In this document: positions 13,174-26,532 of the stretch, in pieces | Position numbering within the stretch: position 1 is the stretch's first letter | Layout: the number at the start of each line of letters is the position of its first letter | Assembly: GCA_905182985.1 (NCBI GenBank) | Contig: CAJJDN010000113.1 | Location: 1-64,000 of the forward strand | DNA: 64,000 nt | Direction of reading: 5' to 3' | Source: Paramecium sonneborni | Lineage: Eukaryota; Ciliophora; Oligohymenophorea; Peniculida; Parameciidae | Translations under genes and position numbers: made by a program | Notes under the pieces: model-generated | What the model saw: the letters and a program-made list of their open reading frames with translations, nothing else | Told to the model about the DNA's origin: nothing | Database searches by the model: none

Positions 13174-14153
13174 AACAGTATTAATGAATTCATCATCCCT
13201 CAGAATTAAATTATACATTTTGGTGAGTTTGAAACTTATGGAGAGTATATTTAAATCTCTAATAATAAATTTATCTAACTCTAATAATATTCTTGCTTCT
13301 CTAAAATAAGGCTTTATTCTAATCCATTCTTATTTTTAATTTAAAATAATTTATCAGAAATACATATTCATTACTTAGAAATTTTGTTTATAATTCTACT
13401 TTAAACATTAAGGCATTATATCATATTATAATATATAAAGATTTGTATCTTTAAATTTTAAATATTAAATTTCATTTGTCAAATTATCTTCAGAATTGTC
13501 GGATTAAGTAGAATTTAAAAGATTGCTATTATTGTTTAAAATTTACAGAAGCTTTCCACATTATCATTATTTATTTGAGAATTCATATAATGACTCTGAA
13601 AAAATGAAGATAGTTTTCTTAAATCAATATTAAACAAGTGAATCTTAACTACAGTTATTTTCCATATTGATATTCCATAGAGATTTATCATCAAAAAAGA
13701 TACTTAATATATTTATCTGTTCATCAAAATTAAGATTAGAACTAAATGTTTATTAATTTTAAAGGCTGTGTCGCTTTATATTTATCTCAAGCAGAAAAAA
13801 TTCTTAAATAACTAATTCTAACTCAAACTAGAATTATATTGTTAAAGCTCTATCTTAAATAAATGAAAAATAGATCGACCAAATTTTGTTTTATTGGTTC
13901 TCTAAAATTTCTGACATTTTCCTAAATTCTATATTTAATTAATATTCTTATAAAATCATTAATGGAGTTCATATTTAAATTTATCTCTTTGAAAATAAAT
14001 TCAAATAGCTTATTTTCAAATATTTATTGAAGTTATTTGACCCATTCATTAAAAAAAGATAAAATTTATATTAAAAAAACAATATCTTGATAAGACATCT
14101 AATAAAAAGGTTTTTATAAATCCGAGTTATTATAATATATTATAATATTTTTA
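13174..14153. repeat. Copy 1 of 980-bp exact direct repeat
   Basis: Repeats at 14155-15134 with an offset of 981. The copies abut across one N at 14154. All lines I compared are identical, pointing to a forced scaffold join rather than an old tandem duplication. Confidence 0.9.
13174..14153 (-). pseudogene. Decayed coding sequence on minus strand
   Basis: Within the repeated block the minus strand has protein-like stretches in different frames: FREARILLELDKFIIRDL near the left end and LNFDEQINILSIFFDDK in the middle. TGA codons and frame changes separate them. The Leu/Ile-rich pattern could be a helical repeat protein, but I cannot name it. The second copy at 14155-15134 carries the same text. 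Confidence 0.35.
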
Positions 14154-14154
14154 N

Positions 14155-15134
14155 AACAGTATTAATGAATTCATCATCCCTCAGAATTAAATTATACATT
14201 TTGGTGAGTTTGAAACTTATGGAGAGTATATTTAAATCTCTAATAATAAATTTATCTAACTCTAATAATATTCTTGCTTCTCTAAAATAAGGCTTTATTC
14301 TAATCCATTCTTATTTTTAATTTAAAATAATTTATCAGAAATACATATTCATTACTTAGAAATTTTGTTTATAATTCTACTTTAAACATTAAGGCATTAT
14401 ATCATATTATAATATATAAAGATTTGTATCTTTAAATTTTAAATATTAAATTTCATTTGTCAAATTATCTTCAGAATTGTCGGATTAAGTAGAATTTAAA
14501 AGATTGCTATTATTGTTTAAAATTTACAGAAGCTTTCCACATTATCATTATTTATTTGAGAATTCATATAATGACTCTGAAAAAATGAAGATAGTTTTCT
14601 TAAATCAATATTAAACAAGTGAATCTTAACTACAGTTATTTTCCATATTGATATTCCATAGAGATTTATCATCAAAAAAGATACTTAATATATTTATCTG
14701 TTCATCAAAATTAAGATTAGAACTAAATGTTTATTAATTTTAAAGGCTGTGTCGCTTTATATTTATCTCAAGCAGAAAAAATTCTTAAATAACTAATTCT
14801 AACTCAAACTAGAATTATATTGTTAAAGCTCTATCTTAAATAAATGAAAAATAGATCGACCAAATTTTGTTTTATTGGTTCTCTAAAATTTCTGACATTT
14901 TCCTAAATTCTATATTTAATTAATATTCTTATAAAATCATTAATGGAGTTCATATTTAAATTTATCTCTTTGAAAATAAATTCAAATAGCTTATTTTCAA
15001 ATATTTATTGAAGTTATTTGACCCATTCATTAAAAAAAGATAAAATTTATATTAAAAAAACAATATCTTGATAAGACATCTAATAAAAAGGTTTTTATAA
15101 ATCCGAGTTATTATAATATATTATAATATTTTTA
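14155..15134. repeat. Copy 2 of 980-bp exact direct repeat
   Basis: Second copy of 13174-14153. It runs on into unique sequence at 15135. Confidence 0.9.
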
Positions 15135-15648
15135 TTTTTTTCAAGTTTTAATTAATTAATTCCTAGATCTATATATAAAAATGAAATAAAAACAAATACC
15201 TGATAAACAATATAATTCATAAAAATATTAACATTCATAATATTCATAGTATAAGCATTAAATAAAATACAATTATTCTAGTTTGTCTAATAAAAATGAT
15301 GATTTAGATGATAAACATTTATCAAATAAGCATTTCTTACAAAATTCTTTAGAAAACTTATTAATATAATTCAAAGTAATGTTTCGATATCCCATTCTTT
15401 AAAATATGTATTAGTAGAATCTAAATTTTTGATTAAGCAACAAAAGTAAGTATTATTAGAATTTTTAATCTTTAATTGAAATTATTTCAATTATTAATTA
15501 ATTAAATAATTTTATTATAAAGAATCTTCATAAAATTTTGCTTGAATTTGGTTACATAGTTTTTATAATAATAATATAGTTATACTATTTTGTTTATTTA
15601 ATAGATTGATGTTGAAAATATAAATATATAAAATTAAATTAATATTTT
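15135..15648. other. Intergenic stretch
   Basis: Upstream of the MORN-like gene. No gene supported. Confidence 0.45.
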
Positions 15649-17498
15649 ATGAATTCTTAAGGTTTAAATTTTGAGATAAGCTCTAATTTGATTCCCTGGA
15701 GTGAAGGCATAGAAGAAGTTGAAATTAAAAAGAAAAATTTATTTAATAATATTTTAGTGAAGGAAAAGATAGAAATAAACTTAACTCAAGATAATAAAAT
15801 CATATATTTAAAAGATGGAGCAATTTTAAAAATGTAAATATGAATTATAAGTTAAAAGAGAGAATAGATTAATAATAATTCAAATCTAGAAATATTATCT
15901 TGTTTGGAATAGATAAAATATCTTTTTTGGTAAGGTTAAAGTGGATTAGATGTTGCTTTTTGCTTTTTGGAATGGTGAAGAAATGGTAAAAGTTAAAGGG
16001 TACTACATTGATGTTATGAAATAAGGTTATTGGATAGAGTTAATAAAAAATTACTGGATGTATATAATGTTATTTATAAATAGAAAAGCTCAGGTTTTGA
16101 AAGTTGGAATATTAAATGATGATTTAAAAATAGGTATGTGGAATTATATTTACAAAAACTATAATATGTAACTTTATAATAAATTTTAGTAATGGTGGTT
16201 AATACAATAATTAAGGAAAGAAAATTGGGAAATGGATTGAATTGTCAGAAGTATTTGGAGATTGCAATTAAGTGACTTTTAATTGAGAATATAATAAAAA
16301 TGGAAATAAAATTGGTATATGGGATATTATGTTTAAAGGAACTCATAATAAATCAAAATATGAATAAATGTGATTAAATTATAAATTATTTTAGTGGTGG
16401 TGGTTTATATAATGAATAAGCAGGAGTTTCAAGAAAGGTTGGGAAATGGATAGAATTGAGTGAAGGATTTCAGAAAAGAGTTAGGTTATATATTTAGGTG
16501 AATATAGTATGAAGGGTGATAAAAAAGGTAGATGGGATATTAAATAGTAGGGAAAATAAATGTAAAGAATAAAATTATATTAGTAGTGGAGGTGGATTAT
16601 ATTATGAATAAGAAAATAATAAATCTATAAAAAATTGGAAAATGGATTGAATTGAGCGATAGATTTTGGAATGAGAGTTAAATTATTTATATAAGTGGAT
16701 ATAATTTATTTGGAGAGAAAAAAGGTAGATGGGACATTATTTATTAAGGGAAAGAAATGTAAATGATAAATTTATGTTAGTGGTGGTAGATTATATAATG
16801 AATAAGAATATAAATCTATCAAAATTGGAAAATGGATTGAGTTAAGTGTGGAGTTTTTATCAATGAATTAAGTTATTTATATTGGTGAATATAATAAGAA
16901 TGGTAAAAAAGTTTGTAGATGGAATATTTATTTTAAGGAACCTTATAGAAATTAAGAATATAAATAGATAGAAGAATGGGAGAATTTGGGATATTTAAAA
17001 GAAGTTGTTTATATTGGTGAATATAATAATGAAGGACATAAAATAGGGAGATGGGATATTTTATTTAGAGGATAATAAATGTAAGATATTTGAAAATGAA
17101 GATAGTGGAGGAGGAGAATATAATCAATGGAAAGGAAGAACAAGAAAGATAGGGTAGTGGATTGATATTTAGGATGAATTTTGGGTATCTTCATAAATTA
17201 CTGTTCATGATAAATATAATCTCAATGGATAAAAAATAGATTAATGGAATACAGAGTATAAGGGTAAAATAATGTAAATAAATAATAAATATTATTTAGT
17301 GGTGGTGGATCATATGATTAATAAGATGGATATACAAAAAAGATTGGAAGTTGGATAGAATTTTTGGAAGAATTTAAGGATTGGAATTAAATAACTTATA
17401 ATGGTGAATATAATTAATAAGGTATAAAAATTGGTGTCTGGGCAGAAATTGATATAAAGAAAAATGTTGTGATTAATTAAAGTAAATAATATAATTGA
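15649..17498 (+). pseudogene. MORN-like repeat gene, frameshifted
   Basis: About six units of the form GGxYNExGxKIGKWIELSxxF..QVxYxGEYNxxGxKxGRWDI follow each other, each beginning just after a short intron (for example 17261-17286 region, GTAAAT..TTTAG). The ATG at 15649 starts an N-terminal part with EILSCLEQIKYLFWQG. The unit near 16465 has lost one base (FQKR then SQVIYLGEY in another frame), the unit near 16630 has an extra A in a run (SIKNW instead of IKIGKW), and the first exon also changes frame. Such tandem W-rich repeats resemble MORN/YwqK-type repeats and form a large Paramecium family of unknown role. It ends at TGA 17496-17498. With three frame breaks it is probably a pseudogene; homopolymer sequencing errors are the alternative. 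Confidence 0.6.
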
Positions 17499-17628
17499 TA
17501 ATTATAATTTTTTTTATCAATCCAATTATAATTTTATACTATTTACCTTATATGGAAATTATTAAACTAACATTCTAAGTAGGTATGAATAATAATAATA
17601 ATTAGAAAACCTTACTTTATATTTTAAA

Positions 17629-19070
17629 ATGATAAATTTAGATGCTTTAAGAGAATTAGAGACAAGAATGTATATGTTATATAATAAAATACAAAGTTAT
17701 TAATTTATTTCTATTAAATACTGTAAAAACTATACTAAAATAATGAAAAAGATATCTGAGATTTTAAAAATATTGATCAATCTTTGATATCACCTATCTA
17801 TTTTTTCGGCTTCTTTGAATACAATGCTGGGCATTATCACTCAAATATAATAACTAACTCTTAATTGCTGCAACTTTTAATAACATAAAGATCTTTTAAT
17901 TTAAAAATGGATAATTAAAATAAATGAAAGAAATTTTTAAACATAGCAGTTATGTTACAACTCTAAATTTCTTTTTGATTAATTCAAAATTTATATCTGG
18001 TTCAAGTAATTCTAAAATAATTATATGGTCATCACAAATATATCTAACTCTAAGTTTATTTTTAAATTAAGTGGACATTCTGCATAGATTAATTTTTTAC
18101 TTCTACACCCAATTTTCCAAGATTTAATTATAAGTGGTTTAATGGACAATTCAATAAGATTTTGATCTGTTTATAAACAATTAAAGTGTATACATAACCA
18201 ATTTGGGCTTTATCAATTAATTAAAAAGGAAGTAAATTGATTTCTTGTAGTTAAGATAAGTAAATTTTAGTCATTGAAAATAATGATTCAAATATTTGGT
18301 AAATTACATAAAAGATTATTTTGGATAAATTTGGAGTTAGATTATGTTTTTTAAATGATGATATATTTGCATTTTAACCAAATTAAAATGATATGTATCC
18401 ATGAAAAGGATTTAAATATCTTTATTTAAATTTAATTCTACAAAAAGAGAATTTTAAAAATATAAAGATATTCCAGTTCATGGTGGTAAATAAGTATGTA
18501 ATATATTATTTACTCAAGTTTATATTCCTTCAAAATAAATTCTAGTCTCAAAAAATTGAAATAAAGTCAACTTAATAAAAATTATTTTCAAGTCTCAATC
18601 TAAAATATTAGACTGCATATTAGATAAAACTATAGATTTTTGTCAAAATAAAATCGGTTGGTTATTTGGAACTATGAGTAACAATGAAGAATTCTTAATA
18701 ACTTGGGAAAGATTGCTGGAAATAAAATAAATAGTATGAAGGATATATTATGGATATTAATTATTTAATAATTTTATTGTTTATTAATGGATTTTGAAAT
18801 TAATGCAATTTATAAAAATATAATATCTCTCATATCTATCTTGAAACTCAATTAACTATTAATAAATTCTATTTTTCAACTAATGATGTTTTTGAAAATC
18901 AATATTATTGATTTTTCTAATGATGAAAATCAATTTATTTCTGCATCAAGAAATTAATTGATTTGCATTTAATAAAATTGGTATAGATACCCAGTTGAAT
19001 AACAATCATCAAATAAACCCAATTTTTTCTTTAATAAAATTGAACATATATTTATATAAAGTAGAATAAT
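17629..19070 (+). pseudogene. Decayed WD40 gene
   Basis: A possible start at 17629 gives a short coiled-coil-like segment (LRELETRMYMLYNKIQ). WD40 text then appears in shifting frames: NSKFISGSSNSKIIIWSS, KLSGHSAQINFLLLHP, LISCSQDKQILVIE and, near the end, DENQFISASRN. The G-H dipeptide and the strand pattern are those of WD repeats. At least four frame changes and internal TGA codons separate them and do not fit short introns. It differs from the two intact WD40 genes at the left edge of the window. Confidence 0.55.
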
Positions 19071-19623
19071 TAAAGTGCAGTTTACTTAAAAAATACCAAT
19101 TTTGTATTGATAATCAATATTATTTTTGTGTATATAATCATAATCAAAGTATTAAGAATTCAATTAAAATTGAGTTTAGAGAAAATTAAAATTGGATTTA
19201 TTTTAGTTTCTTTACTAAAATATTTAATTTAAGATATTTCTTTATTTTATATTATCTTATTCTCCATTATCAGTTATTTTTAAAAAGATGAAAATTAAAA
19301 AAATTAACTACCTAAAATTAAGCCCTTAACTTTTTAATTTTTAAATTGCAATTTTAATGAATTTGATAAGAGATTTAAATTTGAAATAAATTAAATATTT
19401 ATATAATACTAAAGTTAAAATAATATAAATATTACTAGTATATACAATAAATTTAAGTTTGATTTTTAGATTAGATAAATAGAAACTAAAATAATAATTA
19501 ATTTGATACTGAGTATTATTGTTGAATAAAAAATCGTTTATTAAAAAATTAACTTTTATTTAGAGTGGATTCCTTATTTATTGAATTGATTTTTTTATGT
19601 TAATAATTTTTGTGTTATTCAAA
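19071..19623. other. Intergenic stretch
   Basis: No supported gene; long A/T tracts. Confidence 0.4.
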
Positions 19624-19857
19624 ATGTTTGGAGACCAATATTGCTTTTAAATTATAAAATTACCTTAAGATAACATGACTTATAGAAAAATGATTAAAAT
19701 AGAAGAAAACAATTATAAATAGAAAGCTGTATAACTTTTGGAATATGGTCAAAATATCTTCCATTAAGTATTTTAAATTTCAAAAATCAAAATGGTATTT
19801 TTTAAAGTAATTGCTATTAACTAATCAATATAATGGATGATAAAAGTAAAAGTTTGA
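19624..19857 (+). CDS. Small hypothetical open frame
   Basis: A 77-residue frame from ATG 19624 to TGA 19855-19857, Lys/Gln-rich, with no signal peptide or known motif. It lies just upstream of the decayed surface-protein gene and could be chance or a remnant. Confidence 0.2.
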
Positions 19858-20179
19858 ATTTTATTTATTTAGAATGTTTAAATACTTCTTAAAAACAATT
19901 ATGAAGACAATAAATTTTATAAATGATCAAGATGAATTATTATAGATAGAGAAAGATATTGAACTTTAGAATATGAAACCATTTGGTATCATTTCAAGTT
20001 ATTATTTTGGCCATTAATAAAAAAGTTAGAATTAATAATAGTTAAATCAGATAAAATAATATATGTAAAAATTATAGATAATATTAAACTATTCAGATAA
20101 TAAGATAATTACTTTTGACTTTTGGAGGGACATTTGAGGTATAAATAAAGAATTAAAAGATTAATGAATTTTAATAAGG

Positions 20180-23100
20180 AAAGATATTTTCTTTGTTTCC
20201 AGGAGTGATTGTAGTAGATGATTTAGATATAGATGCGATACCTATTAATTTTGATATTGAAAAATAAATAGTTGAATAATATTTGAGTTTAGATGAATGT
20301 AATTGTTAAACAAACGAATAAATTGAATTGGAGGATGTAGAATTATATTAACTTGATAATAAAATATTTATTTCTCATAATACTAATTGTGGTTCTTATA
20401 TATTAAGTGTGTGGTTAAGAGTATTAAAAATAGAAATGGAATCCGAAGAATTTAATTATTAATTTATGAAATTGCCATCAAATACATAGAATTCATAGTA
20501 ATTAAATGACAATATATCAACCTTTTAATTATTTTATATCTTCTAGTGAAACTAAATTATTGATAACAACTTATACATATGATTTTCCTATTTTCACATC
20601 AGATTCATTAGATAGTATTATAATTATTGAGAGAGAATTTTTGCTATAAAAGGATAACATTAAGTTTTGGCATTATTTATTTATAGAACTATAAGATTAT
20701 TTAATGAATATTGAAATAAGTTATTATGATTTAAGTAAGGTCTTATTTTAGGAAGCTAAAGTTGAAGTGAAATAATTTCATAATTGTTAATTTATTTTAA
20801 GATATGGTAATGTTTAGTAGAATACTAAAAATTATTTAAATATGTAAGTAGGAAATTTATAATTAACAAATTGTAAAGAAGATTAAAAGATAAAAAAATG
20901 TCATTATAGTTGTTTAGATTGTGATGGTCCTAATAAATCTAATTGTTTAATCTTGTTCTATTGAATCATAGAGGATTTATGATGCTTAATTTAAACATTG
21001 CATTTGTCCATATTCTACAATCGATTATAATAAAATATGTATTACTAATGTATTTTAAAATCTATAAATAAAACAGAAATAATAGAATAATGTAAATAAG
21101 GATATTTTGAATTAGATGGAGATTGTATAAGATGGTATTGTTTATTTATTAATTATTAGTCCATCTAGAATAAAAGATGATTTAATAACATGTTATGATT
21201 GTTTTCAAAATATAAAAGATTGGAAGACTTAAATAAATACATTATTATTTGAATCTGACAATTATTTATATGAAAACTAATGGATAATGTTTTATTGTTA
21301 TTTTGAGATAACTTTAGGATAAACAATATTTGGATTTTATAATTCTTAATAAGTTTTGCCACTTTAGATTGTAAATGATCTACCTCAATTTTTAGATAAA
21401 ATAAAACATAATGTTGGAAATGTTTATTAGTACAAAGATTAGGAAGGAAAATTGATAATATTGAGTTAATTTAAAGGACGTCTTTCCAGTATTTTTTCGG
21501 GCAAGCAGGATAATGTGTTTTTAGATTTATAATCATGTTCTTAAGACTTTTTATCCTATGTAACATGCTATAGTTGAATTATATAAAAGTTAATACTTAA
21601 GAATTTGAATCATTTAGATATGTAATTAAAGGTTGGATAGTGCTAAGTCAATCAATAGAGAATTACTTAGAGACTGTTATTTTTAGAATAACTATTAATA
21701 AAGATGATAGTGATGATTTACAAATTGATGATAGAGATATCTTTTTAAAATATTATTAAAGTATTATATCTTCAGAGAATGGTTTTCAAATATCAACTTA
21801 TTCAAATTAATTTCCTCTTAAAAAGAGATACAAAACAAATGAAGAAGATACAATTTAATAATTTGGAGATGAATATTCAGAGTTGCTTATAAAATAGCTT
21901 TATTTTTAATATGAAATAGGAACATAAAACAATAATGGATAATCATAATTTTAAATATATTTCCCTTCAATTAATTAGGTTAGTATATGTACATGGAGTA
22001 AACCAATTCATCATTTTTCTGGATCTAAATTTTATATTTTTTTAGGAGGAGATGATTATACATAAAATTATTTAAAAGGATTTGTAAGTGATATTTACTT
22101 ATAACTTTTATGTAAACCTTACATTGATGTTTATAAGCTTACATGTCATTATTCTTGTTTAAATTGTGATGGACCAACAAAAACAACTGTATAACATGTC
22201 CTGAGTATAGTTTTAGATAACTTTCAAAAAAAGAAAAATGTGTGCTTGTTAATAAAGATATGCTGATAAAGATGGTGTCTAAGAATGTTAATCTGTTATA
22301 AAAGCTTTCACTCTTATATAAATTTAAGAGATAAAACTAGATTTGCTAGATGATAGAAGGTTTTTATTTTAAAAACAAATTCTATTATTTTAAATAATAA
22401 ATTTATCTCATGTGTGGATAATTGTTAGAAATGTGATGGATTACAATTCTGTTATTATTGCAAAGGTTCACCTTCATAATATTATCTATCTATTGATGGG
22501 AAAAATTGTATTTAATGTAATATTCAAAATTGTATTTACTGTTTTGACTATATACTTAATGGAGGTATAATGTAAACCACCTTAAATATTAATTTTAAAG
22601 TTATAAATTAAAATATTCGTTCAGTAAATGGGGGCTGTGCTTTATGCAAAGAGAATTATCATTACAATTAAAATAAATAAGTAGAAGATTTAAAAAAAAT
22701 ATGTATCTCTTGTATTCACAATTACACAGAAAATGATTCATTTTGCATAATGTGTGAAGAAGGATATTATGCAGGAGTTTTAATAGGTTAATGTACATAA
22801 TTTGGATAAATCTGTAAGACATGCATTCAATAAAATTAATAATATATTATTGGAAATGGAATATTAAAGCCTATTATAAACATTTTATAAATTATAATAA
22901 TGATCATTCATTTGAAAATTATGCATCAACAAATTCTGAATCTGATTTGAATTTAATTTGTACTTCATGTCATTATGGTTACATTCTATATCATTAAAAA
23001 TGCATTAAAGATTGTGATTCAAATTGTAATAAATGTGAAATTATTGATGGATAAGCTACTTGCATATAATTTTTGGAAGCTTCTCTGGCTTTTAGTAAAT

Positions 23101-23180
23101 CTTCAAATCAAGATTGGATTATGTATCAAATGTCCTTCTAATTGTAAAGCATGTTTAGATAGAAGTGATTAAGAAATCCA
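20180..23180 (+). pseudogene. Surface-protein gene, LamG-like and Cys-rich part, broken
   Basis: Two copies of the signature CHYSCLxCDGP occur (about 20,900 and 22,145). Each follows a beta-rich domain of about 230 residues resembling LamG/concanavalin folds; the second has FLGGDDYTQNYLKGFVSD. Later come dense Cys-rich stretches (LCIKCPSNCKACLD, CDNCEYCF-type pairs) as in ciliate furin-like/growth-factor-receptor Cys-rich surface proteins. Frames change at about 20,958 (an extra A after AATTGTTTA), 21,100 and 22,190, and in the Cys-rich part. I read it as the N-terminal half of a giant secreted or membrane-anchored protein gene that no longer encodes it. Confidence 0.55.
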
Positions 23181-26130
23181 ATAAGTCAATCCATACTTTA
23201 TTTTAACAGACTAAAACAAATTTTAAACTCGAATATGCTTTGAAAAGTCAATCTTATACTAATTCATAAGAAAAATATCACTATGATTCTTTAACTTAAA
23301 CTATTGTAGTCTGTAACAAATTTGATAAATGTTATAACAAAATTATGATTCTTTAAAACCTTTATTGTGATGGTAATGACTTTTATGATTTATATCTATA
23401 ATCAAATGATGAAAATTTTATGGTCAAAAATATTCTTCTTTTCCGCTTTTTTTAATACGATTATTTAATTATACTAGAAACTCCATAACTTTTTGATTAT
23501 TTATACGATATTTCAGTTAGGCATGTTTAATTTGAATTCATCATTATTCAAGGTTTTAATTAAGGTTGTGAATTTAGCAATAACCTAGAGTTTTTTTCTA
23601 CATTAGCTTAAAAAATATTTTCTCTATAATAAATGGATATTAAATTTAAGGGAAAAAGAATATATTGACATAATCCAATCTATTTATCTATTGCTTCATA
23701 AATAATAATTAGTAATTCTAGAATAATTTTGCATCATTTTTTCAAGAAATGTAATCAACTTACAAGATTGTAGTATAAATTAAACACTTATAGAATCAAG
23801 TATGTTAATTCAGAATAATATTGAGTATATGAAATGATAAGCAGCTTTGAATTAATCCTAATATATCCTAATAAAAAACCTTAAAATAATAAATTCTAGC
23901 TATAATAATAAATAATAAATCTAAAAAAATATTAAATATGATGAAATTTATTAATTAATGTTTAATTTATCTAATTTTGAAATGTCAAATTGTTTTTCTA
24001 TTAATAAAATGTAAAATACTCAGATTTATTTTGATTAGGTTATGATGTACATTGAATGCTAAATTTGTAATTTAGAAGAAATTTATATTTAGAGAGGTTA
24101 TGGATTGCCTGAAATCTGAAATGACAATTCTTTATGCTGAAACTCTTGAAATCAGAAACTTTTTAGTGACTTAGAATTAAAGGTATTTTTAAAAAGTCTT
24201 ACATTCAACAATAGATTGTGTATAACAATTAGCTATTTTTGAATTGTATTTCTTTCTTATGTAGGTTAATACTAAAATATTTTAATAGATAATTTAAATG
24301 TTACAAGTTTTTTAAGCTTTAATACTCCATTGATTATTTTTTAAGGATATGGTTTAATGTAGAGATTTGTTGAAGAAAAAATTTATATTCAAAACTCCTT
24401 TTTTTCTTCAAATTTATTAATTGTTGCAACGTTAAATAAAAAATACAGTACTAATTTCTTTAGATTCAAAGCAAAAAGGAATCATAACTTTTTAAAATAT
24501 AAATATAGTTTTTTATGACAACCATTTAGATGAATATTTTTATGCTTTATCTTAGTCTTCTTCAGCTACATTATTTTTGTCACTTAAATATGTTAAATAT
24601 GGTAGTCATAGAATATAAAGTTGCTAATTTTTATAAAACTTGGTCACTAATTCAACTAATTCAATCTTATATATGATTCATAAAATATAAAAAATTCTTA
24701 ATTTTAAAATAACAACATTTTGAATTATTCATCTTTGAATAGATATATATTATTAAAAAACACTCAAGATCTAACAGATATTAATTTTTAATTCATTTTT
24801 CCGATCAAATCAACTAGTGGGAATGGTATGCTAATATCTAAATTAATTATGATTGATAGTTTAAAGATAAATTTTAGGGAATAAGCTTTATTAATATAAT
24901 AAATTCGGCTTTTCTCAATAAAAGAACAACTTTGTCTTCCTTATATTTTCAAAAGGAGGATGCTTTTACATAGATGCTAGTTCATCTGTATTGACTTTAA
25001 ACATTAAAAATAACAAATTTGATTCTATTTATAGTAGATCTGATGGTGGTGCAATATACATTATTCCATCTGAATCTTCTAATTTAATAGTCTTCGAATA
25101 ATTATTAGTGAGAGATTGTTTTTATATGTAAATTTAATTTGTCTCTTATACTCTTTCCAAAAAGGATTTGGTTAAATCTAAAATAAACTTTTAAAATATT
25201 GATTTTTATTCAACCAAAGATGGAATAGAAAATTTTTATCTCACATTTAGATAGCATATCAAATGATGGGGTTTCAATTGTTACTCACTCAAGCCCTTTA
25301 ATTTTTGTTTAATTTGGTAACTTTAGCTTTTATAATTGTACCTTTCTAATCTATTTATATACAATTCTTAATGAAAATTGTAAACTTTTTTGTAACTTCA
25401 ATAATTATATAAAAATTATCTAATTTAGAATACAGGATTTATAATTAACAATCCAATAATTTAGAATAAAATTTAATATAATGTAATAATTTAATTAATA
25501 TTTTTAGAATCTTTTGGAAAAATACAAATATTCAATATTTAAATCTCCTAGGTATTTCAAATTTAAGTAAGTGAAAAAAGAGAATGTTTGCCAATTAATC
25601 CAGAATTTTTCACTCAACTAGAATGTCCTATGAAAATAAATAAAATTAATACTTAAATTACAGAGACCAATTCTAATGCTTAAAATTTAATAAAATTAAT
25701 TTTTAATCAATTGAAGATATTTTAAAATCCACTTCTAATTTTAGTTTAATTGAAATTAATAAAATCAATTTAAAGCATAGCTTACAAGTAGAGTAGTTAT
25801 AAATTTAAAATATTTAATGCAAAAAATGCAAATTGAGTTTAGTTAGAATTTTTGATATTGAATAATTAAATGTTGAAAATATCAAATTTTCATAAATTCT
25901 TATATAAAATAGCAAATGTGGAAGGGCTGGTTGTTTATTTATTACTAAGAGTATTAATGATTTTATTATTTTAAATTTACCTTCAAATTATCGAATATTA
26001 CAATTGCACGATTACTAAACTTTTATTAATGAAATGGAACATTAAGTGATTATAGAAAACAGCTTATTCCTAAATAATTCCGCCTCTTTTGGTGGATCAC
26101 TTTTAATAGGGTTGAAAACAAAATTGTATT
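23181..26130 (+). pseudogene. Surface-protein gene, beta-helix-like part, broken
   Basis: This continues the gene upstream. Text such as NIKNNKFDSIYSRSDGGAIY (about 25,000) and NSLFLNNSASFGGSL (about 26,060) has the N-x-F-x-N-N-S-A..GG rhythm of right-handed parallel beta-helices (pectin-lyase fold), which in Paramecium proteins follow Cys-rich regions. Runs of open frame are cut by TGA codons and frame changes. No transmembrane end can be placed. The family assignment rests on repeat rhythm and domain order. Confidence 0.5.
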
Positions 26131-26532
26131 CAAACGCATTTTCAGAAAAAAAATTTGTTCATTATTTCCATATTTTTTTATGTTTTTTTACTATTTTTAT
26201 CTGATTCAAAATTGAAGACTAAACTTTAGCAGTTAGAACAAGAAAATAACCTATATTTTCTAAAAATAATAATTATAATTCTTCCTTTTAAATATAATCA
26301 TAAGTCTAATAACATATAGTATTATACATTAATCAAAAATTCATTAATTAAATTAAAAAAAATTAATAAAAATAATAATCAACAAAATTTAGACATTAAG
26401 GAATATATTTAAGATTTGAGAATTGGTTAGAAGAGAATATTGTAACAATATATAATAATATTATTATAATAATTATAAATAATAAAGAAAAACCAGATAT
26501 GAATTATTTTCATATTTTTTTTCAAACATATT
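26131..26532. other. Intergenic stretch
   Basis: Boundary between the decayed left region and the intact right region. No gene seen. Confidence 0.45.

Noticed and set aside
17009..17194. Ile/Tyr-rich minus-strand frame
   Set aside because: Complement of the MORN-like repeats.
22601..23172. Cys-containing short frames on both strands
   Set aside because: The plus-strand one is a fragment of the broken Cys-rich region, the minus-strand one its complement; neither is an independent gene.
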